Shown in pieces: positions 55,447 to 64,000 of a stretch of 64,000 bases of DNA. The notes under the pieces are model-generated. The model did not search any database, was not told where the DNA came from, and saw nothing but the letters and a program-made list of their open reading frames with translations. Source of the stretch: JAOUEA01 sp963810945 (lineage in GTDB: Bacteria; Actinomycetota; UBA4738; HRBIN12). Position 1 is the stretch's first letter. Every line of letters begins with the position of its first letter. The stretch lies in NCBI GenBank assembly GCA_963810945.1, contig CAWEPI010000004.1:682001-746000 (forward strand), read 5' to 3'. A program made the position numbers and the translations under genes.

Positions 55447-56469
55447 ATGACCCGACTGGTGCTCCGTGCCGCGCACGCATGGCTCGGCCCGGGCCGGCTC
55501 ACGCCCGACGTGCAGATCGTCTGCGAAGGCGGGGTGATCGCGGAGGTCGGGCGCGTGCATCCGGTCCCGGACGACGCGCGCGTCGTGACGATGGGGTTCA
55601 TGATGCCGGCGGCCGCCGACCGGCACGTCCACATCGAGCTGAGCGACCCGGTGGCCGTCCTGCGCCGCGGGGTCACGGCGGTGCGGGATCTCGCGTGGCC
55701 GACCGATCGCATCTTCGCGCTCGCCGACGCCTCCGAGCTCCTCTCGTTCAACGGGCCGCTGATCCGCGCCGCCGGCCCGATGCTCACGGCCCCCGGCGGA
55801 TACCCGACCGCCGCCTCGTGGGCGCCTGCGGGCACCGGCCGGGAGCTCGCGTCTCCCGAGGACGCCGCCGCCGCTGTGGCTGAGCTGGCGTCGCTCGGCG
55901 CCGCAGCCGTCAAGGTTTCCCTGAACGTGGAGGCGGGTCCGCCCCTCGGCGACGCCGCGCTGATGGCGGCCTGCGACGCGGCCCACGCTGCGGATCTGCC
56001 CGTCACCGCGCACGCGCAGGGGGAGGGACAGGTCGAGCGCGCCCTCGGTGCCGGCGTCGACGAGCTCGCGCACACCCCTTGGACCCAGCGGCTCAGCGAC
56101 GACGTGGTCGCCGCGGCCGCAGCGCGGATGCGCTGGGTCTCCACCCTGGACATCCATGCGTACGGACGCGACACGCCGGCGCTCCGGACGGCGCAGGACA
56201 ACCTCCGCCGCTTCCTGGCCGAGGGGGGAGAGGTGCGTTACGGCACCGATCTCGGCAACGGCCCGATCCCGCCGGGGATCCACGTCACCGAGCTCCACCA
56301 TCTCCGCGACGCCGGGCTCACCACGGAGGAGGTCCTCCAGGCGATGGTGCGTGCGCCGCTGCGGCCGGGCGCGCCGGCCGACCTGATCGGCACCGAGGAC
56401 AGCCCGCTCGCGGGCCTCGATGCGCTCGCCGAGCTCAGCCTGGTGGTGCGGGCGGGGCAGGTAGTCTGA
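55447..56469 (+). CDS. amidohydrolase-superfamily protein
   Basis: Metal-dependent hydrolase fold of 340 residues. The N-terminal beta part ends in the first metal motif MPAAADRHVHIEL (HxH). The barrel contains GVTAVRDLAWPTDRI, a possible carbamylated-lysine strand AAVKVSLNVEAG, LPVTAHAQGEGQVERAL with a ligand His, VDELAHTPWTQ with another, and the catalytic Asp in RYGTDLGNG. This resembles the imidazolonepropionase/Xaa-Pro dipeptidase-like group. Substrate unknown. The gene converges with an aminotransferase six bases away. Confidence 0.82.
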   Translation: MTRLVLRAAHAWLGPGRLTPDVQIVCEGGVIAEVGRVHPVPDDARVVTMGFMMPAAADRHVHIELSDPVAVLRRGVTAVRDLAWPTDRIFALADASELLSFNGPLIRAAGPMLTAPGGYPTAASWAPAGTGRELASPEDAAAAVAELASLGAAAVKVSLNVEAGPPLGDAALMAACDAAHAADLPVTAHAQGEGQVERALGAGVDELAHTPWTQRLSDDVVAAAAARMRWVSTLDIHAYGRDTPALRTAQDNLRRFLAEGGEVRYGTDLGNGPIPPGIHVTELHHLRDAGLTTEEVLQAMVRAPLRPGAPADLIGTEDSPLAGLDALAELSLVVRAGQVV

Positions 56470-56475
56470 GACGGA

Positions 56476-57637
56476 CTAGAGGAGGACGCCGAGCTCGTCG
56501 AAGCAGCGGTCGACGTCCGCTTCGACGTTGAAGAAGTGCGGGCTGATCCGCAGGCCGTCGCCGCGGAAGTCCGTGCAGACGTCGCGCTCGAGCAGCGCGT
56601 GGCAGATCCGTTCCGCGTCGGGTCCGACACCGACGTTCACGACGCCGCCCCGTCGCGGCGGCCTCACGCGGGGTGCGCACCGGCAATCCCAGGGCATCCG
56701 CCCGCGCGATCACGTGATCCGTCAGCGCGCCCTGCCGCGCGCGGATCCGCTCGACGCCCACCTCGCAGATGATGTCGAGGCCCCCCTGCGCCAGGAAGAA
56801 GACCGGGGCGGGCGGCGTGCCGTGCTCGAGCCGCCGGGCCGTCGGGTGGTAGGCCAGGTGCTGCGTGTCGAACGAGAAGGGCTCCTCGGTGGCGAACCAT
56901 CCCGTGACGGCGGGCTCGAGGGTCGGCAACAGCTCGCGGCGCGCGTAGAGGAAGACCATCCCGGGGCCGCCGCACAGCCACTTCAGGGTGCCCGCCGTGT
57001 ACAGGTCGCAGCCCAGGTCGTGCAGATCCAGGGGGACGATCCCGATCCCGTGGTAATCGTCGACGAAGGACAGCGCCCCGCGCTCGCGCGCCATCGCGCA
57101 GACGGCCTTCGCGTCGACGATCGCGCTCGAACGGTAGAGCACCCGGTTCACCATCACGACGGCCGTGCGGTCGTCGATCGCCTCGTCGTAGGCCTCCAGG
57201 GGGATCGTCAGGCCGTCGGGGCTGCGCAGCCAGACGATCTCGGCGCCGCGTCTTGCGCCCCCACGCGAGCCAGACGTGCCCGTCGGTGGGGAAGTCCAGT
57301 TCGCTCAGGATGATGCGGTTCCGCTCGCCGGAGAGATCGAGCGCGGAGGCCACCGTGGACAGCGCCACCGAGATGTTGGTCGTGATCGCGACCTCGTCGG
57401 CGTCGCACCCCGCCAGCCCGGCGAAGGTCGATCTTCAGTCGCGCGCATCCTGGGGAAGATGTCTTCGAACCAGACGTGGTCGGGGGCGCCCTTGGAGGCC
57501 CACGCCTCGAGGTAGCCGTCCAGCAGGGCGAGCGAGCGGTCGGAGACCGGCCCGAGCGAGGCGCTGATCAGGTAGGTCTTGCGGGCCAGGACCGGGAACT
57601 CGTCGCGGTAGTCCTCGAGCGCGCGCGGGTCCGCCAT
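56476..57637 (-). CDS. class V aminotransferase-fold protein, three apparent frameshifts
   Basis: PLP enzyme of the cysteine desulfurase/kynureninase-like fold, about 387 residues if joined. From ATG 57637: RDEFPVLARKTYLISASLGP, then (shift at about 57428) DADEVAITTNISVALSTVA and IILSELDFPTDGHVWLAWG. After a shift at about 57250, RTAVVMVNRVLYRSSAIVDA, GALSFVDDYHGIGIVPLDLH and the PLP lysine in DLYTAGTLKWLCGGPG follow. After a shift at about 56660, GGVVNVGVGPDAERI and GDGLRISPHFFNVEADVD complete it. All core motifs survive, so the breaks look like sequence errors, though real decay is harder to rule out here than for core genes. The reaction is not identifiable. Confidence 0.78.
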
Positions 57638-57643
57638 CCGCCG

Positions 57644-57649
57644 AGCCTA
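57644..57649 (-). promoter_or_regulatory. -10 hexamer TAGGCT before the aminotransferase
   Basis: On the minus strand TAGGCT lies six bases before the ATG at 57637 with no SD. Confidence 0.4.
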
Positions 57650-57657
57650 GCGCAGCC

Positions 57658-59013
57658 TCAGGTCACCAGCGCGTGCACGAGACCCGCCGCCCCGCAGGCC
57701 AAGGCCACGATCGCGGGGTTGAGGCGGAGCCGGCGGATCGCCACGAACGACGTCACGGCCACCACCAGGGCGAACGGCTCGAGGGTCGCGAGATCGGGGA
57801 CGGGCACGGCGGCGCCGAAGGGGGTGCGTAGCGTGACGGAGCTGAACAGGACGTTCACGGCGAAGGTGAGCGCGAGGCTCGCGATCACGCCCACCACCGC
57901 CCCGGTGATGGCACCGAGGGCCGCGCCCAGCCGGCGGTTGGCCCGCAGGCGTTCCACGTACGGCGCCCCCAGGAACACCAGCAGGAAGCATGGGGCGAAC
58001 ACGGCCCATACCGTGACGGCGGAGCCGATCACGCCGGCGGCGACGGGCGCGAGGTCGCCCGGGTTCCGGTAGGCGGCGAGGAACCCCACGAACTGCGTGA
58101 CCATGATGAGGGGCCCGGGCGTGGATTCGGCGAGGCCGAGCCCGGCGACCACGTCGGACGGCGTCATCCATCCGAAGCGGTAGACGGCGGCCTGGTTCAC
58201 GTAGGCGAGCACCGCGTACGCGCCCCCGAACGTCACGATCGCCGCGGTCGAGAAGAAGAGGGCCTCCTGCGTGATCGTGTCGCCCGGACCGCGCCAGGCG
58301 ATCACGCCCAGCAGGGGCAGCCACCACACCGCCATCCCGACGACGAGCGTCGTGAGCACCCGACGCACCGACGGCTGGGTGTGGGGCGCCGCCACCGCGG
58401 CGTCGTCGATCGCGGCGCCCTCGTCACCCGCCGACAGCTCCCCGGGGACGTGGATCCAGCCGGGCCGCACCCGGGAGGCCACGTAGCCCAGCAGCCCGGC
58501 TCCGAAGATCACCACCGGGAACGGCGTCCCCAGCAGGAAGATCCCGACGAACGCGGCGACGGCGATCGCCGTCGCCACCCCGCTCGTCAGCGTGCGTCCC
58601 CCGATCCGCAGCAGCGCGGCGAACACCATCCCGAGCACCCCGGCGGACAGCCCCGCGAAGATGCCGGCCACCCAGGTCACGTCGCCGTGCACCGCGTACG
58701 TCCACGAGAGCACCAGCATCAGGAAGCAGCTCGGGAGCACGAACGCCACGCCCGCCACCACGCCGCCCCGCACCTTGTGCAGCAGCCAGCCCACGTAGAT
58801 CGCCAACTGCTGGGCCTCCGGCCCGGGGAGCAGCATGCAGAAGGAGAGCGCGTGCAGGAAGCGACCCTCGCCGATCCAGCGACGTCGCTCCACCAGCTCC
58901 TCGTGCATCAGGGAGATCTGGCCGCTGGGACCGCCGAAGTTGATGAACCCGAGCTTCACCCAGAACCCGAGCGCCTCGCGGAACGGAACCCGCGGCCCGT
59001 CGGCGTCGCTCAG
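57658..59013 (-). CDS. chrA: chromate transporter family protein (long ChrA)
   Basis: Membrane transporter of the CHR family, two homologous halves in one protein. The first CHR half has LGFINFGGPSGQISLMHEEL, FCMLLPGPEAQQLAIYVGWL and LPSCFLMLVLSWTYAV; the second has VTFGGAYAVLAYVNQAAV, GLGLAESTPGPLIMVTQFVG and APCFLLVFLGAPYVE. Members tested elsewhere export chromate or exchange it for sulfate; the natural role here is not known. No ATG, GTG or TTG sits at the expected place; CTG 59013, overlapping the stop of the upstream gene as CTGA, gives 451 residues and is my best start. A one-base error at that overlap is the alternative. Confidence 0.88.
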   Translation of the reverse strand: MSDADGPRVPFREALGFWVKLGFINFGGPSGQISLMHEELVERRRWIGEGRFLHALSFCMLLPGPEAQQLAIYVGWLLHKVRGGVVAGVAFVLPSCFLMLVLSWTYAVHGDVTWVAGIFAGLSAGVLGMVFAALLRIGGRTLTSGVATAIAVAAFVGIFLLGTPFPVVIFGAGLLGYVASRVRPGWIHVPGELSAGDEGAAIDDAAVAAPHTQPSVRRVLTTLVVGMAVWWLPLLGVIAWRGPGDTITQEALFFSTAAIVTFGGAYAVLAYVNQAAVYRFGWMTPSDVVAGLGLAESTPGPLIMVTQFVGFLAAYRNPGDLAPVAAGVIGSAVTVWAVFAPCFLLVFLGAPYVERLRANRRLGAALGAITGAVVGVIASLALTFAVNVLFSSVTLRTPFGAAVPVPDLATLEPFALVVAVTSFVAIRRLRLNPAIVALACGAAGLVHALVT

Positions 59014-59285
59014 TGCTCGTGCTCCACGAGGTAGTCGACGTACATCGGGCGCAGCACCTCGCCGAGCTCGCCTTCGCCCGCGTCGTAGTAGTCGTTGATC
59101 AGCGCCAGCGGTCGCACGATGTCCGTCTTGCTGCGCTGATCGTCGCCGATGACCTCCTCGGCCACCGGCAGCGCCTTCACGAGGCGCCACAGGAATCCGA
59201 CGTCGAAGCGGTGCTTCGCGAGGGTGATGGCGCGGTCGTGCAGCTCCTCGGTGGGGACGGCGTCGAGCTCTTCGCGGGTGGTCAT
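59010..59285 (-). CDS. small acidic protein upstream of chrA, unrecognised
   Basis: A 91-residue soluble protein, highly charged and predicted mostly helical: REELDAVPTEELHDRAITLA, FDVGFLWRLVKALPVAEEVI, and an acidic end DYYDAGEGELGEVLRPMYVD. No signal peptide or metal motif. Its stop overlaps the chrA start, so the two are co-translated. It is not similar to ChrB as I know it. On the minus strand TAGGCT (59298-59293) lies seven bases before the ATG and there is no SD. Confidence 0.7.
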   Translation of the reverse strand: MTTREELDAVPTEELHDRAITLAKHRFDVGFLWRLVKALPVAEEVIGDDQRSKTDIVRPLALINDYYDAGEGELGEVLRPMYVDYLVEHEH

Positions 59286-59292
59286 GGCGGGG

Positions 59293-59298
59293 AGCCTA
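59293..59298 (-). promoter_or_regulatory. -10 hexamer TAGGCT for the small gene and chrA
   Basis: TAGGCT on the minus strand ends seven bases before the ATG at 59285. It faces the uvrA promoter on the other strand within the same 47-base gap. Confidence 0.4.
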
Positions 59299-59317
59299 GC
59301 GTGTCCGGGCCCGCCAC

Positions 59318-59323
59318 TACACT
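59318..59323 (+). promoter_or_regulatory. -10 hexamer TACACT before uvrA
   Basis: TACACT ends nine bases before the uvrA ATG and no SD is seen. No SOS box was recognised nearby. Confidence 0.4.
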
Positions 59324-59332
59324 TGGTCGCGT

Positions 59333-62209
<2,877 letters not shown>

Positions 62210-62219
62210 CGTGAGTTGC

Positions 62220-62225
62220 TAGTAT
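62220..62225 (+). promoter_or_regulatory. extended -10 TGCTAGTAT before the cupredoxin lipoprotein
   Basis: TAGTAT with an upstream TGC ends ten bases before the GTG at 62236, with no SD between. Confidence 0.4.
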
Positions 62226-62235
62226 CCCCGCCGAC

Positions 62236-63981
62236 GTGTCCAAGCGACTCCTGATCCTCACGTGCGCGGCAACGTTCTTCCTCGCCGCCTGCAGCGATAC
62301 CAACCCGGGTGACGTCTCCCCGGGGTCGGGTCCCCGCTTCATCCCGATGGTCGTCGATTTCGCCGACGACGCCGGCCTCGGCAACGCGGTCACGGTGGAC
62401 AAGGACGGCAACCCGTACCTCTCGTACTTCATCTTCCCGGCCGAGGTGAAGGCGGGGGAGATCCCCATCACGCGGCCGATCGGCGCCCCGTACATCACGA
62501 CGGCGGCCGCGAACGGGAAGGCCTCCGAGAACGGCGCCGCGGTGGGGGTGGCGAGCCTCTCATCGGACGGTGTCTGGACGCGCGGCGCTGCCGCCCAGGT
62601 CCGCGACACACCGTCCGGCGTGACGATCCCCTACGGTCCCGCGACGGAGCCCTCGCTCGTCGGGGCGACGCCCGCCAACACGAACGGCACCGACATCGCG
62701 CTCGACGCGACCGGCGGCAAGCACGTGGTGTGGACCGGCAAGGACGGCGTGTATTACGGCTACGGCCCGGCCACCGGGTCGTTCGCGGTCGAACGGCTCT
62801 ACGACTACGGCTACGGTGGCCTCCGGCTCGCGGGCCCGATCGGTCGCGCGTCGGTCGCCGTGGACGCCAAGAACGTCCCATGGGTCGCCTACGCGCTCGT
62901 CACGCAGAAGCTCGAGATCCGGGTGGCGACCAAGGCCGGTTCGAAGTGGACGACGGATACCGTGGCCTCGCTCCCGCTCTGCAGCGGCTGCGCGCAGCCC
63001 GGTCCCACCCAGATCGGCGTCACGCCGAAGGGTCCCGTCGTGGCCTACGTCGACCCGAGCTCGAAGACCCTCTACGCGGCGACGAAGACCGGCGCGGGCT
63101 GGACCGTGGCGACCGTCACCGGTGGCGTCACCGGCGGCGGCCTCGACCTCGCGGTGGGCAAGGACGGGAAGGTGTACCTGAGCTACTACGACGGCAAGGG
63201 CGCCGTCGACCTCTCGGTGGGAGACGGGACCGCGTGGAGCACGTCGAAGGTGGCGGACGCGGCCCCGGCGTCTCCCGCCGTGGTCGCGGGTGGCGCCGCC
63301 TCCTCGCCCTCCGCCTCGCCCGCAGCTCCGCTGTCGCTCGCCACCGGCAACTTCGCCCAGACGACCGGCGTGGCGGTCGACGACAACGGCACGCTCTACG
63401 TCAGCTACTACGACGGCGCCACCGACAGCGTCGTGCTCTCCTCCGGCGACGGCACCACGTTCACCCCTATCGCGACCACCGCGACCGTCGACGGCCAGTA
63501 CCCGTCCGTGGCGGTCTCGCCCGACGGGGCCTTCGTCTACGTGGCGTGGTACGGGGTCGAGAACCAGGACCTGCGGATGGGCATCCAGGGTGATGTCCAG
63601 GACCTGCCGATCGCGGCGCCCAGCCCGACGCCCTCCGGCGGCGTGGCCCCTCCGTCGGGTCCGACCTGCGGCGCGGACGGCAAGGTCGCCCTCGACATCT
63701 CGGCGCAGAACATCGCGTTCGACACCAACTGCCTCGTGGCCGACGCGGGAACGAACTTCACGGTGAACTTCGACAACAAGGACACGGGCGTCACACACAA
63801 CTTCGACCTGTACACGGCGCAGGGCGGGGACAGCCTCGCGTCGACCCAGCTCGCCGCCGGCCCGGTGGTCCAGAAGCTGCCCGTGAAGCCCCTCGACGCC
63901 GGCACGTACTTCTTCCAGTGCGACGCGCACCCGACCTCGATGTTCGGGCAGTTCGTCGTGGTCAAGGGCAAGGGCAAGTAG
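62236..63981 (+). CDS. lipoprotein with propeller-like repeats and a C-terminal cupredoxin domain
   Basis: 581 residues. Signal segment with lipobox ATFFLAACSD (Cys near residue 19), so it is anchored outside the membrane. Residues 30-460 hold repeats ending in forms of VDxxGxxYvSYYDG, for example LAVGKDGKVYLSYYDGKGAV and VAVDDNGTLYVSYYDGATDS, spaced as in a beta-propeller. A Pro/Ser linker (about 455-475) leads to a cupredoxin domain with type 1 copper ligands His521 in GVTHNF and Cys562, His565 and Met569 in FQCDAHPTSMFG. This would make it a surface electron carrier or copper protein joined to a binding propeller. Partner and substrate unknown; no neighbour in the window explains it. Confidence 0.8.
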   Translation: MSKRLLILTCAATFFLAACSDTNPGDVSPGSGPRFIPMVVDFADDAGLGNAVTVDKDGNPYLSYFIFPAEVKAGEIPITRPIGAPYITTAAANGKASENGAAVGVASLSSDGVWTRGAAAQVRDTPSGVTIPYGPATEPSLVGATPANTNGTDIALDATGGKHVVWTGKDGVYYGYGPATGSFAVERLYDYGYGGLRLAGPIGRASVAVDAKNVPWVAYALVTQKLEIRVATKAGSKWTTDTVASLPLCSGCAQPGPTQIGVTPKGPVVAYVDPSSKTLYAATKTGAGWTVATVTGGVTGGGLDLAVGKDGKVYLSYYDGKGAVDLSVGDGTAWSTSKVADAAPASPAVVAGGAASSPSASPAAPLSLATGNFAQTTGVAVDDNGTLYVSYYDGATDSVVLSSGDGTTFTPIATTATVDGQYPSVAVSPDGAFVYVAWYGVENQDLRMGIQGDVQDLPIAAPSPTPSGGVAPPSGPTCGADGKVALDISAQNIAFDTNCLVADAGTNFTVNFDNKDTGVTHNFDLYTAQGGDSLASTQLAAGPVVQKLPVKPLDAGTYFFQCDAHPTSMFGQFVVVKGKGK

Positions 63982-64000
63982 CTCGAGGGAGGGCCTTCCC

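Noticed and set aside
1753..57637. Programmed frameshifting or a set of pseudogenes
   Set aside because: The shifts are scattered, affect unrelated essential genes, have no common slippery sequence and leave all motifs intact. Sequence error explains them better.

Overview
The window looks like one chromosomal contig from a high-GC actinobacterium (Actinomycetota), probably outside the well-studied Streptomyces and Mycobacterium groups. The evidence is a division and cell-wall cluster ending in sepF, yggT and divIVA; an ileS with an ultrashort-stem T-box; the order ileS, TraR/DksA-like gene, lspA, rluD, dnaE; and the order polA, rpsA, coaE, uvrB, uvrA. Base composition is uniformly GC-rich and GTG starts are common. 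Most operon genes overlap by 1 to 4 bases. I see no prophage, IS element or CRISPR array.

Layout. 1-12869: peptidoglycan precursor and division genes, murF (cut by the window edge), mraY, murD, ftsW, murG, murC, murB, ftsQ, ftsZ, yggS, sepF, yggT, divIVA. 12903-16262: ileS with its T-box on the minus strand. 16391-22177: DUF167, TraR/DksA-like, lspA, rluD and dnaE. 22189-26378: a LON N-terminal-domain protein, then a divergent HisA-like barrel and trpC, trpB, trpA. 26375-33767: two paralogous branched-chain amino-acid binding lipoproteins and livHMGF. 33767-36397: an ornithine cyclodeaminase-like gene, an internally duplicated membrane protein, a cupin and a tRNA-Leu whose 3' half is partly repeated nearby. 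36542-39664: a polar amino-acid ABC system. 40020-46812: an FTR1-type iron permease, polA, a membrane protein, rpsA, coaE. 46856-50641: a HAD hydrolase, DUF2203, a 2-hydroxyacid dehydrogenase and an ABC-2 exporter. 50708-53304: a second polar amino-acid ABC system. 53346-63981: uvrB, an amidohydrolase, a class V aminotransferase, a chromate transporter, uvrA and a surface lipoprotein with a C-terminal blue-copper domain.

The genes fall into three themes. The first is cell-wall synthesis and division, plus housekeeping replication, translation and repair. The second is amino-acid supply, with partial trp synthesis and three import systems. The third is a scatter of small transport and redox genes. 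About a dozen genes leave no SD-like sequence but have a TAnnnT hexamer 6 to 10 bases before the start codon, which points to widespread leaderless transcription.

A caution for every reader: at least ten otherwise intact core genes, including murD, ileS, dnaE and polA, are broken by single-base shifts. These are almost certainly sequence errors rather than mutations, so coordinates near those points and the proteins across them should be treated as reconstructed. Nothing in the window is clearly a new multi-gene system. The best candidates for novelty are the cupredoxin lipoprotein, the HisA-like protein with altered catalytic positions, the duplicated membrane protein and the tRNA-flanked cupin islet.
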